64,000 nt of DNA. Origin: Rhynchopus sp. YZ270_cl-10. Lineage: Eukaryota; Euglenozoa; Diplonemea; Diplonemida; Diplonemidae. Within the stretch, counting starts at the first letter, position 1, and each line of letters opens with the position of its first letter. The notes beneath the pieces are model-generated. The model was not told the origin of the DNA. It did not search any database and saw only the letters and a list, made by a program, of their open reading frames with translations. The stretch is from positions 620,001 to 684,000 of the forward strand of contig OZ037929.1 of assembly GCA_964035575.1 (NCBI GenBank). Reading direction: 5' to 3'. This document shows, piece after piece, positions 31,057 through 43,114 of the stretch. The position numbers and the translations under genes were made by a program.

Positions 31057-31236
31057 GTGTTTGTTTGTTTGTTTGTTTGTTTGTTTGTTTGTTTGTTTGT
31101 TTGTTTGTTTGTTTGTTTGTTTGTTTGTTTGTTTGTTTGTTTGTTTGTTTGTTTGTTTGTTTGTTTGTTTGTTTGTTTGTTTGTTTGTTTGTTTGTTTGT
31201 TTGTTTGTTTGTTTGTTTGGTTTGTTTGGTTTGTTT
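31057..31236. repeat. (GTTT)n microsatellite, about 43 units
   Basis: Tetranucleotide array without interruption until the last GGTTTGTTTGG units. The VCLF/TNKQ frames it creates on both strands are not genes. Confidence 0.97.
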
Positions 31237-34200
31237 TTTAGAGGGGCAGGGTACAGATGGGGGGTAGGGGGAATACAACACCCTCAGTGAGGCCCACCAT
31301 ACTAGATTTTTAATTAAAAAATAGCACAGTAACAACAAGGGTTCTATGCGCGGATAGATGCGCGAGAAAGTTTTTTTTTTTTTTTTACTTATTTTTTTTC
31401 TGAAAAATTGTTGGAACAGTGTACCACCTGTTTGCAAGCTCCACTGTCCCTAAAGTCACTCACATTTTTTCTTTTTTTTTTGAAAGCTCCATCGTATTTG
31501 CGTGCCCATGAGGTGAGGTGGTGCACACTATACGATACACACTTATTTTTATTTCCACTTTTTTTTTTTTGTTTTATTTAGACAATCCAAAAGACAGGGC
31601 TTGGTACACACAACTGTTTGTTTACTTATGTAGATGCAGAAAGGGGAAGAACTTTTTTCTTTTTTCGTGTGTGGATTGTGCTTACAGCTAGCAAAGTTCC
31701 GTGCACACGAAATATGCATAAAATAATGTTTCGATTAAAAAAAAAAAAAGAGGAATGAAAAAAATGAAAAGCGAAGCGAAGCGACCCAACGAAAAGGTGT
31801 ATCCATGGCAAGAAAAGGAACACACAAACAAAATATATGCTGTCGGTAGGGGGGTCAGTCGCACCACAGAAATCGTTTTTAAACTTTATTTTCGGGAGGG
31901 CAAAACATTGCCCAAAAAAATCGGTTGTTTTGAACCAAAAAAGTAATATAAAAAAAATATAAACCAATATCGGGATACGTACAGACGGCACACATCTTAT
32001 CCATCATTCCGTAGAGAGTGTGTGGCAGGAGGTACTGGGACCCCCTGGTCTGACCCTGCAGTGTGTTGTGTTTTTTTTAAATTAATACCGCCTCAGGATT
32101 AATTGAAGCCATCGGTTATTTATAACGGATTTTTGTGATAAATTTGGAGTAAGTGTAGTTGCCTCGGTTGTGTTGCCACAGTTTTGTGCAATCTCCACTT
32201 TTTTTTTTTTGATTTTTTTTTTAAATTGAAACAGTGTCGTTATCGCCTTCGTAACGAACACACATTTCCCCCTTTTTTTTTCTCGGAACGAGCAACGAAA
32301 AATACATCACGTTACAACGTGTCTAGTTTCATATTATCCGGCGTGGGCTGCAGTCCATGCGCACCGTATTGCTTCGGGCAAGGCTTTTTGAAGCAAAATG
32401 CATCACACAGCATACAATTGTATCGTTACACGAGCGAGCTCCTAACCACGCACAAAATGCATTTTTTTTTTCTTCTTTGAAAACTTGGCCTTGTGAAAAA
32501 AGAACAAAACAAAACAGAAAACTCAAAAGAATACCTCTGTGCAGACACATGCCTGCATCTTTTTTTTAAAAAAAAAGTCGTTTTTTTTGAAATACAAAGC
32601 CCATCTCGACTGTGTACCAAAAGAAGCCGCCTCAACCCTCGATGTTACTGTGAACAAACCAGCGTGCCCAATGCAGGCGTAAGCCTTGAATGGTAAAAGC
32701 ATAAAATAACAAGGGATCAATTACTCTACCCCCTCACCCCATCACCCCCGTTCTTTTCAAAGCAAGTTAAACTCAGATGCAGAAATATGTCGTCGTGATG
32801 TTCGCCTTTAAAAATATTTTTTTTGATAAATTGTTTGGATGTAGTTTGCCTTGGTAGTGTTGTCACAGTTTGTGCAACATCCGCTGTCTTTTTTTTAATA
32901 AAAATCCGACGAATTCACGAGAACGACCCGCTTCTGAGTGAAACACGACAAAGAGCGACCGGGAAACGAGGGGGACGTTTTTTATTTTTATTTTTTTTTT
33001 ACCCCCTCCTCCTGAGGATGCATTCCACTATACTACACACACATCTATTTTGGTGCCGGGGTCACTCCACCATTGTATGCAGACAGAGTTGGTCGTCAAC
33101 AGTTTTGTTTTGTTTTGTTTGAAAACTTGGTTGTATTAGTGTAGACACCCGAGGATGAACTCCACTATACAAAACGCTGCTTTGTTTCTTTTCCCCCCTT
33201 TTTCTTTTGTAGAAATCCCCCTTAGCATATCTCTGTGCAATTAGCTTGTGTTTTCGGTTAGTTTACGTTCGATAAAAAGGGCACTCTTATTCAGCCCTCT
33301 TTTCCTTTTTTTGGCTGGCTTATTTAAAAACCGCTCAAAAAAAAAAGGGAAAGAAACAGAAATACTGCAAAAAAAATAATGTAAACATGACTCAAAATGT
33401 GTACATTTTTTAAAACAAAATCCATTTTTTTGCACAACAAACCACGGAAGGCCTTTGTTTTCAAAGTACCGTACGAACTAAAGATCGCAGTGTTAAAGGG
33501 TTTGAAGGAAGGCCTTAAGTAAGGTGAGTTGGGTACAATGTAAACTGAATTCAAAAAGTAGAAGAAGAAAAAAACAAACTACATTTTTTTTCCCCTCTCG
33601 CTATGCGGATCCCCACTAAAAGGGCTCTCTCTGTGCAATAAATGATACACAAAAAAAAACCTTTGGGTTTTTCTTCTGCTGAAAAAGAAAAACTAAAAAA
33701 AAATTGAACAAAATTCTCGGGGCCAGGAACAACTAAGAATAAAAACCGGAAAGAAAAAAAAATTACGATTATTATTTTTTTTCCCTCATATTTTTTTTTG
33801 CAAAGAAAAGGGGGCAAACACCCTCCATCATTTTGCACATTTTTTTTTTGTAGTTTTCGAAATTGATAATTTGACAACGTGTGGACACCTCGCCCTTTTT
33901 TTTTCTTTTTCCGTTGCGAACTTCACGCAGCCGTTTTCCTCACCTATCTCTTTCGTTTAACGAAACGGGGGTTGGATACCCAAGGGTAATTAGGCCCGGG
34001 CAAGATACGTTTGGGCCAGGCTTTATCCCCCTGCCTCATATGTGGCCAAAGCTCTGATAAGTCGAGAGCACAGGACCATATTCCGTAAAACAGGTGAAAT
34101 TTTTTTTTCCCACTATAACCTACCTACCTACCTACTTGAGGTAGCTGCCTTTTTCCCCTCCCAACTAATTTAACCCCCACACAACACTATTTTTTTTAGC

Positions 34201-35989
34201 AAGCCCTGACCAAACAAATGGACCTCCGGTTATTTTTTGTTGTGTTATGTTCACCCCATATCCTAGATAGGTTCTTTTGCAGTTCTTCTCGGATTTTATG
34301 TATTTTTTTGTTAAGATTCTGCACACAAATTGAAAACTTTTTGTGCAAATCTGCCTCACAAACTATAGTCTCTCGCCTGCAGTGCCACACCGTGCGAACA
34401 GGGTATATATGGGACGGAGCAACAAAGTCGGCGGCAAAAGAGAAGTTTTGTTTAAAAAAAAAATGCAAAATTGCCTTACCGGTCATCGGAGAGGCCCCCC
34501 CGCGGGGTTATCGAACCCCAGAGAGCACTTCATCAAAAAATGTCAGGTTAGCCTTGATCCTCATGTCTAAAGGCTAAACACATCGTCACCGCCATTTGGG
34601 GTACGGGTTTCGAAACCCGCTCGGAACAAAGCGAGCTGACACTGACAGACACACACATCTAATGAATGCAATGACCCCTCTCGAAAAAGGGGTGTGTGTG
34701 TGTGTGTGAGGAGAGCAACAAAATAGAAAAAAAAATTTTTTGGAGATGGATTGTTAACAAATTGCTTGTACACATCTAACAAAAAAAGCCCCAAAAAGAA
34801 GTAAGTGTAGGTTGATAGTGCAGCATGCCTTATCGTATGAAAATCTCGTTACAAAGGGAGAGAGAAAAACAAAGTGAAGCTTAGAGATGACCCTAAGCCT
34901 CTCTGTGCTTCACCTAAACAAAGCGAAGTCGATAGTGCAAAACGCCTCTGGGGACGCAGGGCATCATGACAACTCCAGACAAAATAAAGTGGACTTGAAA
35001 AAAAAAATACAAAGCCCTCTCGTGACAGTGTACATAACTAAAAAGTTTCGTGTGATGTAACCTAAGCCTCGTTGTGCTTAGTCACCGTTAGGGGGGAAAA
35101 GGGGGAAGTTGGCAAGAATGAATGGACCTCATTTTGTAAGCATCTCCGTTGACAAAAGAAACGGTAATAAATAACCTACAGTAAGACAAACAAACACCCG
35201 GTGAGGTAAAAGAACATAGATTTTTGGGATTTATAAAACTCTAAGGAGTGTTTTTTTTTTTTACCCCCCCACCCGACGTTTTGTTGTCTTACTGCGATTA
35301 GGCATGAAAGAACTATAACGGAAGGATGCACAATAAAATGGGTCAAAAAATTCCCACTCAATGTATCAAAAAAATAGCAAAAAAAAAAACAAAATGCAAA
35401 AATTAAAAAAAAAATCAATTCTCTTAAGGTGGATAGGAGTGACAGCTGCGAGAGGTAGATCCTCCTCCAGGGGGGAGGTCAGACGTTTGTTTGGTTGGCT
35501 TTTCGGAGGGGGGGGCTACCTCTGGCATGTCTTTTTGTAGAATGAAGGGGACGATGTTGCGCATAGGTACGCAGGACAACGTACCCTCTTCTCAAAGGAA
35601 ACAAATGAACAAAACTTTTAAAGGAAAAGAATGGAAAACAAAAAAAGAAAAAATGACAGCTTTTACCATCTGATTTTAACCAGAGTTTTTTGGCGGTGTT
35701 TTTGGCGGAAGTGTGCTACTAAGTCAAAATCAGGTGGTTTGTAGCAAAAACACCAGAGAGAGAGAGAGAGAGAGAACAACGAAATCCATATCTCTCTACA
35801 AAACGGAGTTTACGCCAAGACAGTACCTTTTCTTGGTACCCAGAATACTGGGAACATCAAAAAATATATACAAAAGAAAAAGAAGAAGAAGAAGAAAAAA
35901 GAATACCGTTTTATTCCATAAACTTTAAAAAAAAAAAAACTGAAATGATTAACTGTGGAATCCGGAACTGACCTAAATATTATTCCCCC
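31237..35989. other. Gene-free spacer with D, E, B, A and LINE-tail repeats
   Basis: Family D at 31398-31450, 32137-32210 and 32822-32895. E-type at 33118-33175. Family B at 32586-32640 and 34993-35032. Family A at 34884-34914 and 35053-35088. LINE-tail fragments at 34485-34530 and 34920-34975 (ATAGTGCAAAACGCCTCTGG). A diverged family J at 35667-35734. No coding signal on either strand. Confidence 0.55.
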
Positions 35990-35998
35990 TTTCGAGAC

Positions 35999-37669
35999 CA
36001 GGGCTATCGGTAAGAGATATGAAATATGATCGCCTTTTTTAAAAAAAAAAATTTTTTTTTTTTTTTTTTACCAGGCCAAATATGATCAGAGATGCCCCGC
36101 CAACGTGCGGAGCCAAAAGCTCGGAATGGGTCTACCGGGCCACATATGAGCGGAGATGCCCCGCCAACGTACCGGACCGAAAGCTCGGAATGGGTTTTTG
36201 CTGCTGCACACTGTAGTATACTACCTGAACTGAGTATGTGTATATGTCCGAGCCTCGACCAACACGGACATATGCACGGGGGGGCGTAGGTATTTGGTGT
36301 TGTTCATTTACCCTACCACTTTCCGCAATCGATCCGGAAATGCAATTGGGCTCAATTTCGGGTAGTTTAGGATGACGACAAAAGTGGGCGTACCCCCTTG
36401 TTTAAAGTTTAATGTACACCTTCAAAATTTTTTCCGCTCGCTACGCTCGCGGAGGTACACCTTTAAATATTTTCCCGCTCGCTTCGCTCGCGGAGGTACA
36501 CCTTCAAAAAATTTTCCGCTCGCTACGCTCGCGGAGGTACACCTTCATTTTTTTTCCCGCTCGCTTCGCTCGCGGAAGTACACCTTAAAAATTTTCCGCT
36601 CGCTACGCTCGCAGAGGTACACCTTAAACTTTAAATTTTTGTTAACCCCTTAGACCCCAAGCCGTTTTTTGGACCCACTCAGAGATTACGCTCCACGTGT
36701 GGAACGTATGGAAATCCATACGTGAATTGTTTTTGAAAAGGTGGAATCCATACGTGTCCATACGTAGGTAATTTGGGTTTTGGATTGGGACTGGGGTGGG
36801 GTAGGTGAGGGTGAGGGGTGGGGCTCCGCCCCCACCTCTCACCTACCCTACAGAATTCTATTTGTAGGAGACAATTTTCTATTTTACCGGAAAAGGAGCA
36901 TGCAGCATGGCGAAAGAAAAAAGTAGCGTACCGTGCGCCTGCGGCGCTAGATTGCAGTACACCCTTCCCGTGACATAGTAGGCAATTTTAATCGCAAATT
37001 TTAGAAATGTTGCGTACCGTGGCTTCGCCAGAAACTTTCGTTTTATCAAAATATGGAAGTAATATTTACGGAACTAGACCATAGTTACCAACGAAAGTGA
37101 CATTTTATGTAAAGATTTTTAAGAAATGTTGCGTACCGTGGCTTCGCCAGTGCCATGACTGATGATTTCTCCAGTTCTTCGAACTTTCACAGCCCTTCTC
37201 AACCAAAGCGCGCGCGAAGCGCGAATTGTTTTTGCTTAGAATTGTACGTGTTGAAAATCCATACGTACTTTTTTATTTTTGGGGGAGCTGCGTAATCCCT
37301 GGACCCACTTTTGAGTTTTGGTTTTTGGGACTTCCAACCGGTAAAGGGACCCCAGATGCAAATTTTTGATCGTACCTGGCCGCAATTGAAAGATTTTGAA
37401 CACGGCTTTCAATTCCATTTTTTAAGTACCTATCCCCCCCGTGGATATGTCCGGACCCATTTTGATGTGTATATGCCCGGCACTTTCCTGAAAATTTTCC
37501 GGACATATCCACATATGAGGGGAGATGCCCCGCCAACGTGCGGGGCCGAAAGCTCGGAATGGGTTTTTGCCCGTAAACTCGTGTTTTTTTTTTTTTTTTG
37601 AAATATGATTTTGAAATATGAAATATGATATATGATGCCCCCCAAAACCCCTTCTTACCGATAGCCCTG
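35999..37669. mobile_element. Non-autonomous DNA element with 9-bp target duplication
   Basis: Ends are CAGGGCTATCGGTAAG and its exact inverse. TTTCGAGAC lies directly outside both ends (35990-35998 and 37670-37678). The CAGGG terminus resembles hAT elements, which make 8-bp duplications, while a 9-bp duplication is more like Mutator-type elements, so the superfamily is open. The interior has GATGCCCCGCCAACGTGCGG, CCGAAAGCTCGGAATGGGTT repeated three times (about 36090, 36150, 37525), an array at 36410-36635, and TGTTGCGTACCGTGGCTTCG twice (37010, 37128). No transposase frame. Confidence 0.85.
36410..36635. repeat. Tandem array of palindromic CGCTCGC units
   Basis: Five units of roughly 55-58 bp: GAGGTACACCTT, an A/T stretch, then CCGCTCGCTACGCTCGCGG or CCGCTCGCTTCGCTCGCGG. 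Each unit can form a 7-8-bp GC hairpin. T/A and C/T variation alternates between units. Confidence 0.9.
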
Positions 37670-37678
37670 TTTCGAGAC

Positions 37679-38169
37679 GGAAAGGGGTCGAACAAAACAA
37701 AAAAAAAAATCAGATAAAAGAAGACATCAATTTGCGCGAATGCATTTTTTTTTTTTTGTCAAATTTTTTTTGTCTTTCTTGTGATAGGAGATGCTGTTGA
37801 TTTAGTAGGTCACTGCCTCAAGGCAGTGTGTTTTCATTTCACTCCATTCTTTTTGAAAAAAAACATCTAATAGTAAAGGACAGTTCCTAAAATACACAGT
37901 GCAGTGGCAACAGCCACTGTGTAGAATTGTCATTTTGGGTGCTAATCGCTCTTAAGTGAAGGGGGTTTTAACTAAGAGCAATAAAGACTAGCCACACCTA
38001 CTTGATCCAAATTACATCAAACGCAATAAAGGCAAACGATAGAGTAGTGTGCTACTACATACGACATCTGTCGAAAGGCCTTAAAACGAGTGAAAAACGG
38101 AGTGGGAGGGTATGTTAGAGGGGGGGTGAGATACAAAGATACATGCTTGGCACAAAAAAGGAAAAAGAA
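37679..38169. other. Gene-free spacer
   Basis: Short palindromic bits (CACTGCCTCAAGGCAGTG at 37810; CACAGTGCAGTGGCAACAGC region at 37898) and a T-run. No gene, no identified repeat family. Confidence 0.5.
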
Positions 38170-38173
38170 AAAG

Positions 38174-38262
38174 AAAGTGAAGTTGATAGTGCAAACGCCT
38201 CTGGGACGCAGGCACTGACACTCCGCGGGTTATCGAACCCCGGAGTGTTGCGCTTGTGTTTG
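38174..38262 (-). repeat. LINE 3' tail with tRNA T-arm-like hairpin
   Basis: Minus strand: GCGCAACACTCCGGGGTTCG, ATAACCCGCGGAGTGTCAGT, GCCTGCGTCCCAGAGGCG, TTTGCACTATCAACTTCAC. ACACTCCG pairs with CGGAGTGT around GGGTTCGATAACCC, which matches a B-box and T-loop. A second small hairpin, GCCT...AGGC, follows. This tail is the part shared by all dispersed copies. Confidence 0.85.
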
Positions 38263-40350
38263 GTTTACAGGGAAGCTGTAAGCAGGTATACAATCATTAC
38301 CCCACCCTGACCGGGAAGGGGGGACAACATGATTTAGTGATTCAAGAAAAGCACGTGTTTTAGCACACAACACTGGGCGTCTGCTGAATCCGATGAGCGC
38401 CGGGGCGCCGACGGAACGGAGGGAGTGCACACGATCCCTCTTCACACCAGGGAATGGGGCGCGGCGGAGTTTCGCTGTTAAAGCCCGCATGTTAGCCTTG
38501 ACGATGAGCCTTTGCATGGCCCGCCCACGCTCGCGGATATTAGAGGTCTGTTTGGCGAGGAAGACCCTTGTGCGCAATTCGAAGTCGACCGCGAGCTCGA
38601 CACACGACACGTCGCGGGGTTCTTTGCTCCACTCGAGCGTAATCACCCACCACAGGAAAGCTTTCAAAGTGAACGCCTCCCTATAGGTGGAGGAAAAACT
38701 AGGTTGTAGCTTGGTCAGATATGTGCGGAAGGGGGTATCCCGTTTAGAGGCAGCAAATGTGAGATTCCAAGGGTGCACAGCCGGGGCCACATCCGCTGGA
38801 CTTGAGAGGGTCGTGTCGATCGTGGTGACGGCATCGAGGAGAAGAGACTGTACCGCCTTCACCGTCACCTTGCTCACATTGGAGGGCACAATGCCGTGCA
38901 GCACAAAGCAGGTGGGAAGCCCCTTGCCGTAGAGGCTGATGGCCGACGCATGTAGGGCAGTGAATGCCGGTGTGTACACTATGCTGCAGTGCCACAGTAG
39001 GTGGCGTGTGTGGCATGTAACCTGGACGAGGCATAAGGGGCATTTATCGCTGAAGTCCGCCTCGGGCAGGCCACTGCGCTTGAGCCCATCTGGATGGCAG
39101 AAGAGGACTCCACCACACAGAACACGTCGCATCCGGAAAGCCTTGAGGGGGTCGTGGTATTGTAGATTGCGCCACAGGGCATTGGTGGCGCGGGTGTCAA
39201 TGCCGTCGTTGATGCCGTCGTACGTAGGGCGTTTACTCTGTAGGTCATCCCATACCGCCGTACGTGCCAGAACTCGCACTTCATGGGCCCTCTTGGCTTT
39301 GTCTATCTCGATGATGGGGGTAGTCTTCGCGGTTGCAGACGTAGACGTCACTGTCTTCATCTCAGGGTCCCAACTCACGCCACATCTGCGGGAGGCGGCA
39401 AGCACCGTCCCCACTGGACCAACTGCATGCATAGGTGTACCCCGTGCGGCCAGGGTCTCGTATCTCTCTCTGATGTTCATGCACCTCTGGCGTATGGCGT
39501 CGTTGCGTTCCACACTGGCAGCGTAAGTTCTGAACGTCCGGCATATTGCACTCGAGAGGGGGTGTGCCATGTGCGCCTTCAGGCAGAGTGTGAGCAATGC
39601 ATCCACTGAACGGGTAAGGTAGGTGGGGCCCCAGCAGCACATCGCCACTGCCTTCGTTAGTTCATTCAACACTGACTGAGGGGGCATGTTGAATGCGGAC
39701 TCGTATAACACTGAAGGGAGGATGGCAGATGTGGCAATAGATACCTTCTGGGAGAAGGAGAGCGGTGTCGCACCCAAACATGAGAGCGCCCTCACGGCTG
39801 ATTGGTATACCGTAGCGTTGTATCGCCCCTTGCTCCGTAGGGAGCTGTACATCATCACGCCGAGTGAGCGGAGTGACTCTGTTGTCCGGAACCTATGGTT
39901 GTCCTCAGACTTCAGCTTGCATTTGTGGTTCTTCAATGATGAGAAGGCAAAGGTCTTCGCCATGTTGAGGCGCATGCCTGTGATGCGGCAGAAGTCCTCC
40001 ACTCGCAGCAGACACGCCCCCACCGAAGCTTCACTATGGCGAGACAAAAGGTATGCGTCGTCAGCAAACGACCGTACAAACGCCTCAGGTACCTCTGCCG
40101 TGATGCAGTGTGTCAGGACCGACATCAAGGCGTTGATGAGCACCACAGAGAGGGGGCACCCCTGCAGAATCCCATTCGTCACGGAGTACGCCTCTCCTAC
40201 GCCGGAGGGCAGCTTGAACCGCCGTCTCAGCTTGGCGTACATTGCTCGCAGAGGTGTCATGATCCTGGGGTGAAGCCCCATCTTCTCTACAAGATCCAAG
40301 GTGAGGCCCTGTGGTACGCGGTCGAAGCATTTCGCAAAGTCGAGTGCCAG
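38230..40350 (-). CDS. LINE reverse transcriptase, C-terminal two thirds (N-terminus truncated)
   Basis: The open frame starts formally at 40464, but the first ~38 residues come from unrelated flanking DNA; LINE protein begins at about 40350. RT motifs: LALDFAKCFDRVP (catalytic Asp; frame residues 39-51), NGILQGCPLS (97-106), and SFADDAYLLS, the F/YADD catalytic motif (132-141), followed by RITGMRLNMAKT. A cysteine/histidine motif CPLC...HLLWHC (475-493) stands where many I-, Jockey- and ingi-type elements have a C-terminal zinc-knuckle. Role: copying element RNA at the nicked target. No stop or frameshift interrupts the ~700 codons, so the copy is young even though truncated and immobile. 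The stop codon TAA lies within the GGTTCGATAACC hairpin of the tail. Clade not assigned. Confidence 0.85.
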   Translation of the reverse strand: MALDFAKCFDRVPQGLTLDLVEKMGLHPRIMTPLRAMYAKLRRRFKLPSGVGEAYSVTNGILQGCPLSVVLINALMSVLTHCITAEVPEAFVRSFADDAYLLSRHSEASVGACLLRVEDFCRITGMRLNMAKTFAFSSLKNHKCKLKSEDNHRFRTTESLRSLGVMMYSSLRSKGRYNATVYQSAVRALSCLGATPLSFSQKVSIATSAILPSVLYESAFNMPPQSVLNELTKAVAMCCWGPTYLTRSVDALLTLCLKAHMAHPLSSAICRTFRTYAASVERNDAIRQRCMNIRERYETLAARGTPMHAVGPVGTVLAASRRCGVSWDPEMKTVTSTSATAKTTPIIEIDKAKRAHEVRVLARTAVWDDLQSKRPTYDGINDGIDTRATNALWRNLQYHDPLKAFRMRRVLCGGVLFCHPDGLKRSGLPEADFSDKCPLCLVQVTCHTRHLLWHCSIVYTPAFTALHASAISLYGKGLPTCFVLHGIVPSNVSKVTVKAVQSLLLDAVTTIDTTLSSPADVAPAVHPWNLTFAASKRDTPFRTYLTKLQPSFSSTYREAFTLKAFLWWVITLEWSKEPRDVSCVELAVDFELRTRVFLAKQTSNIRERGRAMQRLIVKANMRALTAKLRRAPFPGVKRDRVHSLRSVGAPALIGFSRRPVLCAKTRAFLESLNHVVPPSRSGWGNDCIPAYSFPVNQTQAQHSGVR

Positions 40351-40584
40351 ACCGTGCAGCGGAAAAAGAAAAGAACGTATTGTGGACAAAAAAAAAAATA
40401 ACAGTAAAAAGGCGGCCTTTGTTGTGCCATCAGCTCGGAAGAAATATGCGCATTTTTTTTGCATAACTTGCTAATGTAATTTGTCGTTTTTTTTCTGGTT
40501 TTTTTCTTTTCCACTTTTTTTTTACGAATCTCGCGTTCTTTTGAATATAATAATAATGGCAAGCGTTCTACAAATGAATTGTTG

Positions 40585-40716
40585 TTGGTGTTCCCGAAAG
40601 GGCCCATATTGACAGGTCCTTGACATGTCCTTGACACAAGGTTTACAGGGGAAAATGACACACCCCCCCTATATTGACATGTCCTTGACATGTCCCCGAC
40701 AGCAGATCGGTAACAC
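40585..40716. repeat. MITE family I, copy 2
   Basis: TGGTGTTCCCGAAAGGGCCC, ATATTGACAGGTCCTTGACA at the left. ATATTGACATGTCCTTGACA, CCCCGACAGCAGATCGGTAA, CACCA at the right. The shorter copy at 30142-30213 has the same ends, with the middle deleted. Confidence 0.7.
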
Positions 40717-42621
40717 CAGTTGTTGTTTTTTTTTTTTTGAGAGCAGGTATTGTAGGGTCTCTGTTCCTAAGGGCGGAACAGTGCCCTGGTTGTTATAAAT
40801 TTTTTTTTTTGTTAGGTAATGGAACTGCAAAAAACGATAAAATTTTAAGAAAAAAAATAGAGAACACAAAGACAAACAAATAAATGTAGGTAAAAAGATT
40901 TACACCATAATATAGAACAGGTACGAAGCATGAAACATCATCGATACCACAGAGACGTGTCAAAATAAAAATCAAATCAAATCAAAAAAAAAAAATCAAA
41001 ATTTTCGACAAAAATAAAATATACGTTACGTCTGTTCGCTAATGCGATAATGTTCCCCAAAACAAAAGGGCAAAAAACGGAAAATGAAGAGTTGGGTCTA
41101 ACTAAAGACGACCATAATCCTCTTCGCGGGTGACCGCTAATACGAACCCACCAAAAAAACAAAACTCCCTTCCAGGTGTTTTTTATTTACAGGGTGAATA
41201 TACCAACAAATCGAGCATGAAGCCTTTTGCATTCGGAAAGATGGGTAGATTTAACATTTTTTTGCAGCAAATAAATATTTGCCACAAAACAAAACAAAAC
41301 AAAATACAGAAACAAATAAAAGATCTCTTTAATTAGGTTAGAAAATACGATTTTGCTGACGTATTGAAGTATTATAACAAATGCATTTCAAATGAATTGA
41401 AAGTACAAAGGGTGTGTTTACGTGTTTAAAAACAAAATTCCAAATAAAAAACAAAAAAAATGACACAAAACATAGCGGAGATAAATACACACCAAAACTG
41501 ATTTAAAAAAAAATACGTAAAATAAAATAGCGTTTAGGACAACATGCCCGCGTTGAACGCTGGAGAAGAAAAAAAATAGGGGAAAAAAGGTTGGTTGTTT
41601 TTTAAAAAAATGTATTAAAGATGATTATAGGCTTCTCGTGATGCCTATTGACTCAATCTTGAACAAAAGTGTGGGTCTAAGCTATTGCTCAGAGTCACAA
41701 AATAAAATAAAATGCAAGCATTAACACCTCGAGCGAGGGGTGCTAATAAACACGAAAGGTGGCAAACCACCCTTCAAAATAACATTAAAGTAAGACTTTT
41801 GTAAGCAAAAGGAAAAAAAAAAGATGGCGAAGGAGAAATAGACTCAACCTGCCGTCTTTTCTTTTGTTGTGGAATGAGGGGAGAGGAACTGGGATGGGGG
41901 AGGGGGCATAGTAAATTGCAGCAAAAGAGAACAACAACAAAATGCTCTCTTCCTTTGACGCATCGTTTTTGTCTGGCTGTGATTAGGTAACGCGCTTTTG
42001 GGTGAGTAACATTGCCCCGTTAGAGGGAAAAAAAAGTTGACTTGAAATACAAAGCACTCTCGTGAACAGTGTACCCTTGGTACAATGACCGGATGTACCG
42101 AAAGAAAAGGTTATAAGATGAACCTAAGCCGTGCTTAGTCTGATTAGATTATTCTTTGGTTTATTCATCAGTCATTTGTTGTTGTTTTTTTTTGTGTGTG
42201 TTATTGCTACTCGTGGGTGGCAATTTGTTTTAAGTAAGGCCGTGTTCAGTCACCTTTTAAAAAAAAAATTGAGATGTGTGGGGTGTCGCTGAAGTCACCT
42301 TTAGTAGTAAGACGCTACAGGGGTTTGATAACCCTTTATGTTGTCTTTTCTTTGAACAGTTTTTGTCTTTTCAATTCAAAAAAAAGTTAGAAAAGACAAA
42401 ATATATTTTGAAAATAAAAATGAAAATAAAACAGAGCTGGTAAGAGTGCGCTCTTCTAGTTTCAGAAAACACCGAGTCGTCTGTCCGAAGCCTTTTGAAT
42501 GCATTTTTGTACAGATGTATAGACGTAGTTCGCCCTCAACCCTTTGAGAGACACGGGGGTTTCTTTTGTTTTTTTTAAATGCAGTATGAAAACGATGTTT
42601 TTAGCAGAAAGTATTGATACC

Positions 42622-42697
42622 TACCTGATTGTTTACCCCGCGTACAGGCGCGTATACGGCCCTATACGCGCATGTACACGGGGTAAAAATCAGGTGG
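42622..42697. repeat. Palindromic MITE family J, copy 3
   Basis: TACCTGATTGTTTACCCCGC mirrored by ACGGGGTAAAAATCAGGTGG. GGCGCGTATACGGCCCTATA lies in the centre. Confidence 0.8.
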
Positions 42698-43114
42698 GGT
42701 ACTGTTTTTTTTTTTTTTTTTCTTCACAATTTTGAAAACAAAAAACATACAAAAAATTACATGATACATTCATCTGCAATCTGAATGTGTTTCTGGGGGG
42801 TGTGTTATTGGTCCGGCTGACCCACTGTACAATGCCAGCCACTCGGAAATGAAAGCACAAACATAAAAAGAAAAGGTTTTTGAAAAACAAGAGTTAGTTG
42901 TGCAAAAAAAAACAAACAAACAAAATAAACGTTGAAAGATGAATATGCATCACTGTGCATACACACATCTTTTCCACAAAGCGCCCTCAATTTCGCACTC
43001 CAGGAAAAGTTTGAGAGAGAGAGGGCTGAGGGGGGTTTTTTGAACTTTTTTTTAAATTAATTTTTGCTTTGTGCTTCCAAAAGGAGAGAGAAAAAAACAA
43101 AAAGTTGAAAGTGC

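Larger units (their letters stand above)
38170..40361 (-). mobile_element. 5'-truncated non-LTR retrotransposon (LINE)
   Basis: The GC-rich minus-strand coding region begins abruptly near 40361, in the middle of the reverse transcriptase domain. It ends in a tail (38174-38262) that is repeated throughout the window. The missing 5' part (endonuclease and first RT motifs) with an intact 3' end is the usual result of incomplete target-primed reverse transcription. Unusually, the 3' end runs into pyrimidines (CTTCACTTTCTTTTTC) rather than a poly(A) tail. No target duplication could be fixed by eye. Confidence 0.8.

Noticed and set aside
30946-31437. Long frames made of VCLF or TNKQ repeats, also at 42987-43533
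   Set aside because: Products of stop-free tetranucleotide microsatellites.
33940-34090. Moderately GC-rich stretch checked for 5S rRNA or snRNA
   Set aside because: No match to conserved 5S or snRNA motifs that I can recognise, and no clear fold.
36372-36653. Plus-strand frame with FRSLRSRRYT repeats
   Set aside because: Translation of the non-coding CGCTCGC tandem array in the 35999-37669 element.
38393-40401. Several plus-strand frames of 65-195 codons
   Set aside because: Antisense shadows of the LINE reverse transcriptase frame.
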